Below, piece after piece: positions 8,753 through 19,000 of a stretch of DNA of 64,000 nt. The notes under the pieces are model-generated. The model did no database searches, was not told where the DNA came from, and worked only from the letters and a program-made list of their open reading frames with translations. The position numbers and the translations under genes are program-made. Numbering within the stretch: position 1 is the first letter of the stretch; the number at the start of each line of letters is the position of its first letter. Origin of the DNA: an uncultured Bacteroidales bacterium (GTDB lineage: Bacteria; Bacteroidota; Bacteroidia; Bacteroidales; UBA932); the NCBI GenBank assembly GCA_905233275.1, contig CAJODR010000009.1, forward strand, positions 62,001 through 126,000. Reading direction: 5' to 3'.

Positions 8753-9705
8753 TATTTTACACGGATTTTGCGACCGATTTTGAGGACGGTCTTGCGGGTG
8801 ATGCCGTTGAGGCTGCAGATCTTGTCAACAGTGGTGTGGTAACGGGATGCGATGCCTGACAAGGTGTCACCGCTCTTGATGGTGTAATACACTGCTCCTG
8901 AGGTGCTTCCGCTTGTAGAGGAGCTACTCGGCGGTTCCTCACTGACAGGCTCGTCACGAAGTACCGGGATGGTCCTGGTACTAAGGGCGATGGCCTTCCA
9001 GCCGCCTGTATCGTCGAGGATTAGCCTGGTGCCGGAGGGCGGGGGAGTGACGGTGCCGTCTGCACCTACGTATCCCCAGCTGCCGTCAGCGAGGAGGACG
9101 ATGCGGAAGTCTCCTTCGCCGAGAGCGAGCGTGTCGGGAGCCATCACAAGCTCCCCTGCGAGGATCGAATCAGGCAGTGACGCCGTCCCTACGCTGTCGA
9201 TGAGGAAATCCGGCAGGATGCGGCGCGCGCCGAGGAAGCGTTCGGCATAATAGGTCTCGCTGACGCGGGAAATCATGACGCCGCCTTTTGCCGCATGGAT
9301 GAAGGTGAAGTCCCTCCCGGTGCTGTCGAGCTCGATAAACAGTCCGGCATGGCCGGGAACGCCTTTTCGCTTTCTCTCGCCGAAGACCACGATGTCGCCC
9401 TTCTGCAGGTCGGAGAGGGAGCCGTTGACCGGACGTCCGTCCTTCGCCTGAGTCTTTGCGCTCCTCGAGAGCGCATAGCCGAATTTGGCGTACACGTAGC
9501 TTGTAAGTCCCGTGCAGTCAAACATTCTCGGCCCGTTGGCCCCGTGCCTGTACTTCTTGCCGAGGTGGCGTTTGGCCTCCGTAATGATTTCGTCCGCCAC
9601 AGTGGAGTAGTCGACGGTGATACTGTCTGGGACAGCGGTCGTGGCATTCGCCGGAAGGGCGAATGTGAGGATGGCGAGAGCAATATGCAGGCGGCGGAGT
9701 ATCAA
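8752..9705 (-). CDS. NlpC/P60 cell-wall peptidase with C-terminal LysM
   Basis: A 317-residue exported protein (signal peptide 1-22, LHIALAILTFALPANA). The NlpC/P60 domain covers about residues 35-170: catalytic Cys in FDCTGLTSYVY, His in GVPGHAGLFIE, and a third polar position in TFIHAAKGG. A linker of about 100 residues leads to a C-terminal LysM (about 270-317, YYTIKSGDTLSGIASRY) that binds peptidoglycan. The enzyme should cut stem peptides (gamma-D-Glu-diaminopimelate type) in the periplasm. It lies 3 bp after the propeller gene and overlaps the esterase start, so the three genes form an operon. Confidence 0.9.
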   Translation of the reverse strand: MILRRLHIALAILTFALPANATTAVPDSITVDYSTVADEIITEAKRHLGKKYRHGANGPRMFDCTGLTSYVYAKFGYALSRSAKTQAKDGRPVNGSLSDLQKGDIVVFGERKRKGVPGHAGLFIELDSTGRDFTFIHAAKGGVMISRVSETYYAERFLGARRILPDFLIDSVGTASLPDSILAGELVMAPDTLALGEGDFRIVLLADGSWGYVGADGTVTPPPSGTRLILDDTGGWKAIALSTRTIPVLRDEPVSEEPPSSSSTSGSTSGAVYYTIKSGDTLSGIASRYHTTVDKICSLNGITRKTVLKIGRKIRVK

Positions 9706-9708
9706 AGG

Positions 9709-11031
9709 CTATTTGCTTAGGGTGACTTCGAAAATGTCGACGCAGTTGCCGCCTCCGCCACGGGCCTGGGAGGTCGTGAAGATATAGCGGCCGTCCTTGG
9801 AGACGTCAAGACCCACGGGATAGCTGTCAGCCTGGAGGGTGCCCAGAAGCGTCATGGATGCAGCGTCTACGATTGCGAGGCAGCTGGAATAGTTGCATGC
9901 CACGTAGATATACTTGCCGTCAGGCGAAAGCTCAATGGTACGGGCGCCTGCAGGTACTTTGCAATTGACCCAGCCGGAGACATTGACCGTCTTGACCGTC
10001 TTGCCGTCAAGGGGCTGGCATGCGGCGAGGAAGTCATCGAGCGATATCCTCTGGACGTATCCCGCGTTGTTGATGCTGCAGTAGAGCCAGCCGTCGCGGA
10101 TGACGAGATGGCGGAGATTGGACATCATTCCGAGGGCCCTTCCGAGGTACTTGCCGCTCTTGAGGTCAATGACGGCAATGCCGCCGCCACCACCCATGCA
10201 GCCGACGAGAAGGTACTTGTTGTCAGGCGTAAACACGGTGCCGCGGAGACAGTATCCGCTGCCGGTGTCGCGGTCCACCTTCTGGGTCCTGGAGAAGTTG
10301 AGATTAAGCTTGTAATCAACTGTGAGACAGGCGGTATAGTGCCACTGTGAAGGGTTTGGCAGCGAGATGTCGAGAAGGCCCACAGTATTGTCACCCCAGT
10401 GGGTGACGGCGAGCCATCTCCCGTCGGGGGACACGGCCACCATCTTCGGCAGCGGTCCCGTCTCGAACATCCTCACGATCTCATCCTTCTCGGTATCGAT
10501 CACGGCCATAGCCGAAGGATCCTGCGCGTTGAGGTCGAAGCTCCTCCTGTAGTACGGAATCCAAAGGTACCTCCCTCCGTGGGAGAATGTGCTCTCCACC
10601 GGCTTTCCGGTGAACACCCCAGGGTTACGGTACGTATACCGGAACGGGAACAGTCCGCTATCCGGTGCCCACATATCCTTGTGCGCCGATCCGATATCGT
10701 GATGAATGGCCTTCAGCTTGTTGCCTGTTGCGAAATCATACACCACCGTGGTCCCGCCTTCCAGCGAATTGACATAGTACTTCTTGCCCGACGGATGAAT
10801 ATTCACCGACTTCGGCGAATGAATATCCGTATCCCACGTCTCCGTCTCACGGGCATTGTACTGCTGTTTACGGCCAATCAGCTTGACGCTGATCCCCTTG
10901 CCGGACCAGGACGACCCAATCTTCGGATGCACCTCCGCAGGGCCCCCGCTGGGCATCGCGGAATCATCAGCGGCCAAGGCTCCAGCGGGAATCAGGAGCA
11001 TCCCCGCAAGGATCAAATGTCTTAATATCAT
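9709..11031 (-). CDS. YncE/YVTN-type beta-propeller protein
   Basis: A 440-residue exported protein with a signal peptide (MILRHLILAGMLLIPAGALA). The rest is a run of about seven propeller blades with the repeated pattern SPDGxxLxVxxxxxNTVxxxD, for example VAVSPDGRWLAVTHWGDNTVGLLD and IELSPDGKYIYVACNYSSCLAIVD, and a last blade with SKDGRYIFTTSQ. Such YncE-like proteins are periplasmic or outer-membrane binding scaffolds, and no enzyme residues are visible. It is the first gene of the operon with the NlpC/P60-LysM hydrolase and the esterase, which hints at an envelope role. Confidence 0.82.
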   Translation of the reverse strand: MILRHLILAGMLLIPAGALAADDSAMPSGGPAEVHPKIGSSWSGKGISVKLIGRKQQYNARETETWDTDIHSPKSVNIHPSGKKYYVNSLEGGTTVVYDFATGNKLKAIHHDIGSAHKDMWAPDSGLFPFRYTYRNPGVFTGKPVESTFSHGGRYLWIPYYRRSFDLNAQDPSAMAVIDTEKDEIVRMFETGPLPKMVAVSPDGRWLAVTHWGDNTVGLLDISLPNPSQWHYTACLTVDYKLNLNFSRTQKVDRDTGSGYCLRGTVFTPDNKYLLVGCMGGGGGIAVIDLKSGKYLGRALGMMSNLRHLVIRDGWLYCSINNAGYVQRISLDDFLAACQPLDGKTVKTVNVSGWVNCKVPAGARTIELSPDGKYIYVACNYSSCLAIVDAASMTLLGTLQADSYPVGLDVSKDGRYIFTTSQARGGGGNCVDIFEVTLSK

Positions 11032-11053
11032 ACCTATTGTAAAAAAAGGACTG

Positions 11054-11085
11054 CAAAAATAGCCATATTTTTCTAATGAAACAAA
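11054..11085 (-). promoter_or_regulatory. Promoter of the propeller/NlpC/esterase operon
   Basis: On the minus strand there is a -33 TTTG (11082-11085), a 20-nt spacer and a -7 TATTTTTG (11054-11061). This is the Bacteroidetes consensus at canonical spacing, 23 bp from the ATG at 11031. Confidence 0.75.
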
Positions 11086-11107
11086 TCATAAGCCAATACA
11101 GCTGATA

Positions 11108-11138
11108 TTGCGAAAAACATTTTAATTGGATATATTTG
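11108..11138 (+). promoter_or_regulatory. Promoter of the ManA-like/Hsp15 gene pair
   Basis: A -33 TTG (11108-11110), a 20-nt spacer and a -7 TATATTTG (11131-11138), with the start codon at 11160. It lies back to back with the minus-strand promoter at 11054-11085. Confidence 0.75.
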
Positions 11139-11159
11139 TATGTCTAAAACCGAGGAGAG

Positions 11160-12077
11160 ATGAATATTGAAGAGAGAAAACTGTATCCGCTGAAATTTAT
11201 TCCGGAGCCGTTCGAGGGAGGGAGGCATTTGCTGAGCGACCTGCGGGCGGCGGATTCGGTGGCGGCGGCGGGATGGCTTGGGGGGAATACCCTGAGCGAG
11301 CTCATGGAGACGTATCTTGAGCGGATGTCCGGTCCCGTCGGATTTGAGTATTATGGTACGCAGTTCCCTGTTTCGGTGAGGGAGTTTGCCGTTGCCGGCG
11401 AATATCCTCTCGTCGTCAACCCGGACGACACTGTGGCCCTCGAGCGCTATGATGCGTTCGGCAGGGCTGCGCTTTGGTATGTCGCCGAAGCGGAGGAGAA
11501 TGCTGTAATCTACTGCGGCTTCAAGGAGCAGTTGAGCGGCGGGCAGCTGTTTGAGCGCGCCGCTGAAGGTTCGCTCCGGGAGGCGATGAATGCAGTAAAG
11601 GTGGTGCCGGGCGATGCTTTAGTAATCGCTCCGGGGACCGTCCACGGTGCTTCCGGTCACTTGAAGATCATCGAAATCGCCGAGGCTTCCGACCTCTTCT
11701 TCCTCATGGATGAAGACATCGCCGAGGCTCTCGATATCATCAATCTGGAGCCTTCCGAGCCCGAAATCCATCACGGCGGCGTCCTTGCCGACCGTCCGGA
11801 ATTCAAGGTCACGGAAAGGGTCCTGGATGCCCCTCTGAGATATCTCTCCGACGAGGGCCGCAGCTTCCAGCTTTATCTGTGCCTAAGCGGCGGCGCGGCC
11901 GCCGAATGCCGTGGAGACGGAGGAGAGGCCGTCACGGTCAGATTCGCCCCCGGCGAAATCCTGCTTGTCCCGGCCGACGTCGAGGCGTTCGACCTCATTC
12001 CTCAACAACAGGGCGCCAGGGTGCTCGAAATCGAGCTTCCGCCGCGCTCGGAAAGCGATTCCTACATTAATGGCTGA
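11160..12077 (+). CDS. Degenerate class I mannose-6-phosphate isomerase-like cupin
   Basis: A 305-residue protein aligned by eye with class I phosphomannose isomerases from YPLKFIPEPF to the C-terminal cupin. In the family the zinc site uses Gln and His of QVHP, Glu of KTEMWYV and His of AGRVHA. Here these are VVNPDD (Gln and His lost), RAALWYV (Glu lost) and PGTVHG (His kept), so catalytic isomerase activity is doubtful. It may bind a sugar or act as a regulator. The stop overlaps the start of the S4-domain gene by 8 nt. The family is clear; the function is not. Confidence 0.75.
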   Translation: MNIEERKLYPLKFIPEPFEGGRHLLSDLRAADSVAAAGWLGGNTLSELMETYLERMSGPVGFEYYGTQFPVSVREFAVAGEYPLVVNPDDTVALERYDAFGRAALWYVAEAEENAVIYCGFKEQLSGGQLFERAAEGSLREAMNAVKVVPGDALVIAPGTVHGASGHLKIIEIAEASDLFFLMDEDIAEALDIINLEPSEPEIHHGGVLADRPEFKVTERVLDAPLRYLSDEGRSFQLYLCLSGGAAAECRGDGGEAVTVRFAPGEILLVPADVEAFDLIPQQQGARVLEIELPPRSESDSYING

Positions 12078-12522
12078 CAGTATCCGCATAGACAAATACC
12101 TTTGGGCCATCCGCGTCTTCAAGACCCGGAGCGATGCGACTGACGCCTGCTCCGGCGGCAAGGTCAAGCTCGCCGGCGTCAACGCCAAGCCCTCCAAAGT
12201 GATCAAAGCCGGTGACGAAATCCAAGTCCGCAAGGGCGCCGTCACCTTCACCTACCGCGTCATCCATCCGCTCGGCAACCGCGTCGGAGCCTCCCTCGTC
12301 CCGGAATACGCCCAGAACCTCACGCCGGAAGAGGAAATGGCCAAACTCCACGCCCCGGTCGAATCGTTCTTCGTCCGCCGCGAGCGCGGCGCCGGCCGTC
12401 CCACCAAAAAGGACCGCCGCGAGATAGAAGAAATATGGGATGCCATCGATTTCGATGACATCCCTGAAGAGACGGCCTCCCGCTTCGGCCTCTCGGAAGA
12501 GGACATGGAAGGTCTTAAATAA
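12070..12522 (+). CDS. hslR: Hsp15-like S4-domain RNA-binding protein
   Basis: A 150-residue protein beginning MADSIRIDKYLWAIRVFKTRSDATDAC, the hallmark S4 RNA-binding domain of heat-shock protein 15. It continues VKLAGVNAKPSKVIKAGDEIQVRKG and ends in a basic tail (RGAGRPTKKDRRE). In E. coli, Hsp15 binds stalled 50S subunits carrying nascent chains and aids recycling. The start at 12070 is preferred over upstream in-frame codons because it begins the conserved domain. It overlaps the ManA-like gene by 8 nt, so it is translationally coupled. Its stop codon abuts the stop of the convergent rubrerythrin gene with no gap. Confidence 0.85.
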   Translation: MADSIRIDKYLWAIRVFKTRSDATDACSGGKVKLAGVNAKPSKVIKAGDEIQVRKGAVTFTYRVIHPLGNRVGASLVPEYAQNLTPEEEMAKLHAPVESFFVRRERGAGRPTKKDRREIEEIWDAIDFDDIPEETASRFGLSEEDMEGLK

Positions 12523-13071
12523 TTATTTTCCGAAATACCTCTTGTAAAGTCCGAGGAAGCCTGCGCCGTGGCGGGCTTCGTCGCGGGCCATTTCGTGGAT
12601 GGTGTCGTGGATGGCGTCATAGCCGAGGGCTTTGGCCTTCTTGGCGATGGCGAGTTTGCCTTCGCAGGCACCTGCTTCGGCTTCGTAGCGCTTCTTGAGG
12701 TTGGTCTTGGTGTCCCATACGACCTCGCCGAGGAGCTCGGCGATGCGGGAGGCGTGGTCGGCCTCCTCGAAAGCATAGCGCTTGAAGGCGTCAGCTGCCT
12801 CGGGATAGCCTTCGCGGTCGGCCTGGCGGCTCATTGCGAGGTACATGCCAACCTCGGAGCATTCGCCTGCGAAGTGCTCCCTGAGGCCCTGGAGGATTTC
12901 AGGATCGACACCCTTGGCGACTCCGAGCTCATGCTCGCAGGCCCATTTGCCTTCTTCTTCCTTTACTTCGACGAATTTGTCGGATTTGACATGGCAGACG
13001 GGGCACTCTGCCGGCGGGTTTTCACCTTCGTAGACATAACCGCATACGAGGCATCTGAATTTCTTTTTCAT
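12523..13071 (-). CDS. Reverse rubrerythrin (N-terminal rubredoxin, ferritin-like diiron)
   Basis: A 182-residue protein. The N-terminal rubredoxin domain has CLVCGY near residues 8-13 and CPVCHV near residues 24-29. The ferritin-like four-helix bundle has diiron ligands in [21 protein letters not shown] and MARDEARHG. Rubredoxin first is the reverse rubrerythrin order, associated with NAD(P)H-dependent peroxide and oxygen reduction in anaerobes. It is cytoplasmic and protects against oxidative stress. It is a single gene with its own possible promoter. Confidence 0.88.
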   Translation of the reverse strand: MKKKFRCLVCGYVYEGENPPAECPVCHVKSDKFVEVKEEEGKWACEHELGVAKGVDPEILQGLREHFAGECSEVGMYLAMSRQADREGYPEAADAFKRYAFEEADHASRIAELLGEVVWDTKTNLKKRYEAEAGACEGKLAIAKKAKALGYDAIHDTIHEMARDEARHGAGFLGLYKRYFGK

Positions 13072-13108
13072 GGATAATATCTAATTTTGAATAATTATAA
13101 GTTCTATG

Positions 13109-13116
13109 CAAATATA
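13109..13116 (-). promoter_or_regulatory. Possible -7 element for the rubrerythrin gene
   Basis: TATATTTG on the minus strand, 37 nt before the ATG. A TTTTG lies upstream but with only about 14 nt spacing, so the -33 match is weak. Confidence 0.4.
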
Positions 13117-13163
13117 GCAATTATTCCGGACAAAATGACTATATTAGAGGAAAAATTGGGGCG

Positions 13164-16007
13164 ATGACAGAATTCCTCCTGCAAGTGGCCCGGCACTACC
13201 GGGACGAGGGTACCATCGAGGGCACGGCATTCGTGTTTCCGAGCCGCCGCGCGGCGGTATTCTTCCGCAAATACCTTGCGGAATCGGTCCCTCATGCGAT
13301 GATTGCGCCGCCCATGATGACGATGGGGGATTTCTTCGAGAGGACGGCAGGCGCCACTGTGGCCGACAGGATTCCGCTACTTCTCCGTCTCTACCGGCTT
13401 TTCAAGGAGCTCAATCCCGCGGCAGGTCCGCTGGACGAATTCATCTTCTGGGGCGACGCCATCCTCGGCGACTTCGACGACATTGACAAGTATCTCGCCG
13501 ACGCCCGCATGCTGCTGGCCAATCTATCCGACCTGAGGGCCATCGAGGATCGCTTCGAATACCTGACCCCGACGCAGGAAAAGGCTGTCTCTCAGTTCCT
13601 TTCCCACTTCAAGGATTCCGGCGACACCATAGTCAAGCAGCGCTTCAAAGGCATCTGGAACCTGCTGTATCCGCTGTACGAGCGCTTCCGCCAATCCCTT
13701 TCCGCCGACGGCCTCGCCTATGAGGGGATGCTCTACCGCAGTGTCGCCACGATGGCGAAGGAGGGCAGCCTCAAGGATGCCCTGGCGGAGCGATTCCCCG
13801 GTACGGAGCGATTCGTATTCGTCGGTCTCAACGCCCTCAATGAATGCGAAAAGGCTGTCCTCTCCAAAATGCGCGACGGCGGCATCGCCGAGTTCGAATG
13901 GGACTACGTCTCTTCGATGATTTCCCATCCGCTCAACCGCTCGTCCGTCTTCATGAAGGAGAATATCCGCAGTTTCCCTCAGGCATTCCCCCTTGCCGAC
14001 GACCCTCGCTCCGTTCCCGTCGTCAGGGTCGTCAGCGTGCCTTCGTCCGTGGGGCAGGCGAAGTTGCTGCCGCGAATATTAGAGGAAGAGATTTCTCGGC
14101 AAGCTCGAAATGACAAAGACGCAATCAAGACGGCGGTGGTGCTGGGGGATGAGGGGATGTTGCTGCCGGTGCTCAATTCGATCCCGGAGGGGATCGGGGA
14201 TGTCAATGTGACGATGGGGTATCCGATGGGAGCATCGTCGGTGTATGCGCTGGTGAATGCCCTGGCGACTCTGAGGCAGAGCATGAGGGTCAAGGACGGG
14301 ACGCTATATTTCTATCACCGGCCTATGAAGGCGGTATTCTCCAACAGTGTATTCGCTGCCGTCGTCTCCGAAGAGGAAATATCTGTAATAGAGAAAGTTA
14401 AGGCCGCGGCAAAGTATTATGTCCCGGCTTCAGATCTCACGGGCGGGCTCTTCCTCGACCTCGTATTCCGCCCCGGTGTGGAGACGGTGGGCGAAATAGA
14501 AAAGTGGCTTCTGGAAGTCCTCGTCGTGGTAGGGGAGAGGCTCGCCGTGACCGGCCAGCCGCCGCTCGAGACGGATTTCACAAAACGCTACTGGAGCGCC
14601 GTCAGGCTCCTCTCCACATGGGGTGAAAAGGAATCCCTCCTCAGGGAGCTGAAGCCTGCAGTATGGTTCCGGGTGCTTGATTCGATAGTGAGGGGAGAGA
14701 CGGTGCCTTTCGAAGGAGAGCCCCTTAAGGGCCTTCAGATAATGGGCCCGTTAGAGACGCGCGCTCTCGATTTCGACACCGTCGTCATACTGTCGGCCAA
14801 CGAGGGGATATTCCCCCGACATAGCGTCGCGGAGTCATTCATCCCGCCGCAGCTGCGCAAGGGATTCGGCCTGCCGACCTACGAGCACCAGGATGCGATG
14901 TGGGCGTACTATTTCTATCGTCTGCTCCAGAGGGCACAGACGGTATGGATGATATCGGATTCGCGGACAGAGGGCATCCGGACGGGGGAGGAGAGCCGCT
15001 TTGTCAAGCAGCTCGAATACCATTTCCGCGTCAAGGTGGAGCGCTATGCCGTGAGCTATCCGGTTGAGAGGCGCGAATCGGAGAATGCGGTTCCAAAGAC
15101 GGAGGAGGACATCAAAGTGCTGTTCGAGCGTTCCCTTTCCGCCTCCACGCTGAAAAACTATCTCGACTGTCCGGCCAAATTCTACTATCAGTTCATCAAA
15201 GGTCTCAGGGAGGATGAAGAAGTCTCCGAATCCCTTGATACAGGGCAGATTGGAAACGTGTTCCACAAGGCGATGGAGACGCTCTACACCGGCGACGGTC
15301 CCGAGCCTCTCGCACGCATTACACGCGAGTATATTGAAGGTATTCTGGCCAAACCCGAGCGCATCCGGAGCCTCGTCGATTCGCTGATTAGGGAAGAAAT
15401 GCATACCATCGAGGTCACCGGGCGCAACCTCATCGTTTCGGACCTCATCTGCCGCTATGTGGTGAAGACTCTCGAGACCGACCGCGACCTGATGGCTTCG
15501 CGCGGCACGGATTCATTCGCCGTCCTCGGCCTGGAAAAGAAGATGTACTGCAGCCTCGGCCGCTTCCGTTTCAAGGGATACATCGACAGGATGGACAGTT
15601 TTGCTCCTGGCACGCTGAGGGTAGTCGATTATAAGACCGGCCGGGTTGAGGACAATGACATCAACATCGATGACGATAACGCTGAAGAAGTCGCCGATCT
15701 CCTCTTCGGTCCGGACAACTCCAAACGTCCAAAAATCGCCCTCCAGCTGTTCCTGTACGATGTTTTCGTCAGGGAAGACAAGACTTCAAGTCCTCCCGGA
15801 CGAATATTCAATGCCATCTATGCCCCGGCTTCTCTCTTCGTCGGGCCCCCGCCGGAGAAGGAGCTGAGCCCGAAATTCGCCTCCATCGTCCGCGAGCGGC
15901 TTTCCTCCCTTCTCGACGAGATTGTCAATCCGGAGATTCCGTTCACCAGGACGGATGACCGGAAGACCTGTTCCTGGTGTGACTTCAAAAATATCTGCGG
16001 CCGATGA
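13164..16007 (+). CDS. AddB/RecB-family PD-(D/E)XK nuclease with Fe-S cysteines
   Basis: A 947-residue protein. The N-terminal part looks like an inactivated helicase domain of AddB type (TAFVFPSRRAAVFFRKYL, ETRALDFDTVVILSANEGIFP). The C-terminal nuclease domain has RFKGYIDRMD followed by RVVDYKTGRV, the PD-(D/E)XK core. Conserved cysteines flank it (YLDCPAKFYY near 670 and CSWCDFKNICG at the end), as in the AddB 4Fe-4S staple. It should pair with the UvrD-type gene that overlaps its stop by 4 nt, forming an AddAB-like end-processing complex for double-strand break repair. A REP-like repeat (14085-14118) is read in frame near residues 308-319. Confidence 0.87.
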   Translation: MTEFLLQVARHYRDEGTIEGTAFVFPSRRAAVFFRKYLAESVPHAMIAPPMMTMGDFFERTAGATVADRIPLLLRLYRLFKELNPAAGPLDEFIFWGDAILGDFDDIDKYLADARMLLANLSDLRAIEDRFEYLTPTQEKAVSQFLSHFKDSGDTIVKQRFKGIWNLLYPLYERFRQSLSADGLAYEGMLYRSVATMAKEGSLKDALAERFPGTERFVFVGLNALNECEKAVLSKMRDGGIAEFEWDYVSSMISHPLNRSSVFMKENIRSFPQAFPLADDPRSVPVVRVVSVPSSVGQAKLLPRILEEEISRQARNDKDAIKTAVVLGDEGMLLPVLNSIPEGIGDVNVTMGYPMGASSVYALVNALATLRQSMRVKDGTLYFYHRPMKAVFSNSVFAAVVSEEEISVIEKVKAAAKYYVPASDLTGGLFLDLVFRPGVETVGEIEKWLLEVLVVVGERLAVTGQPPLETDFTKRYWSAVRLLSTWGEKESLLRELKPAVWFRVLDSIVRGETVPFEGEPLKGLQIMGPLETRALDFDTVVILSANEGIFPRHSVAESFIPPQLRKGFGLPTYEHQDAMWAYYFYRLLQRAQTVWMISDSRTEGIRTGEESRFVKQLEYHFRVKVERYAVSYPVERRESENAVPKTEEDIKVLFERSLSASTLKNYLDCPAKFYYQFIKGLREDEEVSESLDTGQIGNVFHKAMETLYTGDGPEPLARITREYIEGILAKPERIRSLVDSLIREEMHTIEVTGRNLIVSDLICRYVVKTLETDRDLMASRGTDSFAVLGLEKKMYCSLGRFRFKGYIDRMDSFAPGTLRVVDYKTGRVEDNDINIDDDNAEEVADLLFGPDNSKRPKIALQLFLYDVFVREDKTSSPPGRIFNAIYAPASLFVGPPPEKELSPKFASIVRERLSSLLDEIVNPEIPFTRTDDRKTCSWCDFKNICGR
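14085..14118 (+). repeat. REP-like repeat copy inside the addB-like gene
   Basis: The sequence has AAGAGATTTCTC, a short spacer, then TCGAAATGACAAA. The same two half-motifs recur at 22711-22752 in an intergenic gap. Here they are translated in frame as EEISRQARNDKD, in a linker before VVLGDEG. Confidence 0.55.
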
Positions 16008-19000
16008 TCAGGATAATGAAAGCGTCCGCGGGTTCGGGCAAAACCTTCAATCTCGCGAAGACATACATAAGGCTGCTTCTTGAAAGCGGCGACACGGAAA
16101 AATTCCGCCACATCCTCGCCGTTACGTTCACCAACAAGGCGACCGAGGAAATGAAAAGCCGCATTCTGCGCGAACTGTTCGTCCTCTCGGACAATCCTGT
16201 CGCATCGCCGTATACCCGGGATTTCGTCCCCAGGGTTTTCCCGTCCGAGGAGGCTCTCCGGGATGCCGCCAGAGGCCATTTGATGGCCATTCTGCATGAC
16301 TATTCGGCATTCGCCGTGAGCACCATAGACCGCTTCTTCCAGCAGACGCTGAGGGCGTTTGCGAGGGAGGCGGGGCGTTTCTCTTCCTACCAGGTCACCC
16401 TTGACCGCGATGCCCTGATAGGCGAGGCCGTGGACCGGATTCTCGATTCGATGACAGAGAAGGACGACGCACTTCTTCGCTGGCTGACCGATTCGGTCGC
16501 CGAAGACCTCGCGGCCGGAAAGCGTTTCAATCTTGATGACCGCCTCGCCGAGATGGCGGGGAGTCTCAAGTCCGAGGCATTCACTTCGCTCAGCCGGCGC
16601 CGCGGCCTGGATCCGCTCGAAGCCTATTCGAGGGAAAACCTGAATCGTATCCGCCTGATATCCAAGGCGGTGATTGAGGATTTCCGCTTATCGCTCAAAG
16701 CCGCGACGGAGGCGGTGCTGGGCGCATTCGCCGCTGCAGGCGTCGAGCCGGAACAGACCAAAAGCAGCTTCGCGGTGAAGATTCGCAAATACGCCGACTG
16801 GCCGGAAGACGAAAAACTGAAAGCTCCTACGCCGGCATTTATGGATTCGCTCGCCGACAGCGAAAAGTGGTTCAAGAAGGCTGACCAGCACCTTCGTCCG
16901 CGTCTCGAGAGCACGCTCCCGGGCCCGGCGGGAGAGTTCATCCGTCTGTTCGACCAGCCCTTCCGCACGTATCAGACGGCGATTCTTGTCCGCAACCAGA
17001 TTTATTCGCTCGGCATCGCAGGCGACCTGGAAAGGGAATTCGCCGCCCTGCAGACAGAGAAAAACCTGATGACCCTCGACGAGTCCACCAGCCTCCTGAG
17101 GGACATTATCGACGGCACCGACGCCCCGTTCATTTACGAAAAGACGGGAGTCCGCTACGAGAATTTCCTCCTGGACGAGTTCCAGGACACTTCCGGGGTG
17201 CAGTGGAACAATTTCAAGCCACTCCTCATCGAGAGTCAGGCGAATAGCAGCGACACCCAGCCGAATGGCGGCGAAAACCTCCTCGTCGGCGACGTCAAGC
17301 AGTCCATCTACCGCTGGAGGGGCTCCGACTGGCGGCTTCTCGACTCCGTGGCCCCGGCCGAATTCGGCGTCAAGCCTTCCGATGAAGAGATTCTCGAAGG
17401 CAACTGGCGCTCCCTCCCGGAAATAGTCAGTTTCAACAACGAACTATTCGCCTGGGGCTCTTCCTGCCTCGACAGCTTGCTCCTCGAAAAGACCGGTTTG
17501 GACGGCGGCATTGCGGGGATTTATTCGTCTGCATCGCAGAAGGTTTGTACCCGCGATAAGGCTCCGGGATGCGTAGAAGCCCGATTCTGCGAAGATGACG
17601 AAGAAGAAATGGCCGAGGTTCTCGGGACCGTGGCCTCGATCCGTGAGGCCGGCGCCGAATGGTCCGACATCGCCATCCTCGTCCGCAACAACAAAGAGGG
17701 TTCGCTCATCGCGGAATCCCTCATCGACAATGGCATACCCGTTATTTCGGACGACAGCCTGTATGTGAAGTCGTCTATCACCGTGCGGAGGCTGGTCTCA
17801 CAGTTGTCGCTCGTCAGCGGCACATCCGGCAAAGAAGGCTCGGCGGTAGCCGGATTCCTGGCTTCCTCCATGGCCGTGGAGACGCCGGAGGGGTACCATT
17901 CGCTCTATGAGCTTTCGGAGATGATCCTCCGGTCGCTGAAGGAATACGACCCCGACCTGTTCGAGGCCGAGGTGCCCTATATCATTGCCCTCCAGGACTT
18001 TCTCTCCGAATGGTCGGCGAGGAATGGAAACGACCTGGCCCTGTTCCTCAGGGAATGGGACAGCGCAGATCCTCACATCAGCCCTCCCGAAGGCGTCTCG
18101 GCCGTCCGCGTGATGACCATCCACAAGTCCAAGGGTCTCGAATTCCCGGCCGTCATCATTCCTTACCTCGAAAAGCTGTCATTCTCAAGCAGCCGGGGGA
18201 GCATGTGGTGCGTGCCGGAGGCCGGCGGGACTTCGCTCGAAGGCATTTCAGATGTGGCATATCGGGTCGGGCTTTCGTCCGATACGGTCAATACCCTGTT
18301 CTCGCAGGACTATCTCCGGGAGCTGCGCCTCCAGTACGTCGACAGCATCAATATACTTTACGTGGCATTTACCCGTGCTGAAAAATACCTCAAGATCATA
18401 GGTAAGACTCCCGGAAAGACCATTTCGGATATGTCCGGACTGCTCAGCGCATATGTGAGTGACGGTCACGGATTTACGGAGAAGGACGGCGTAATGCGGA
18501 AGGGTGTTCCATACGATTTCACGACCCTTAAGCGCCGCAGGGCGTCTTCCAGCCTCATTACGGGCTCATGGACGTCGATCGCTCCGGGCGACAGGCTTCG
18601 CTCCCGCAGCGACGCTTCCGACTTTTTCGGCGGGGAAGGCACGGTGGGATTCGCCGCGTCTGCGCGGCTTCGCGGAAAGGTGCTTCACGACATCCTGTCC
18701 ATGGTGGAAAAGCCGTCGGACCTCCCGTCAGCTGTCGAAATGGCGGTCACAAGAGGAGAGTTGCCTGAAGAGGAGATGGCTGCGGTCCTCGCGTTCCTGT
18801 CGGAGAAAATCGCTTCCAGACCGGAGTGGTTCCCGGAAAGCGGCTGCAAGGTCCTCCGGGAGGTATCCCTGTTTGACGGCAGGGGAGGGGTGAAGCGTCC
18901 CGACAGGGTGCTTGTCGCAGATGACGGCACCGTCACGGTCATCGACTACAAGTTCGGCGAAAGAGAGGCCGCCTACGACCGCCAGGTGGCGGAATACGTC

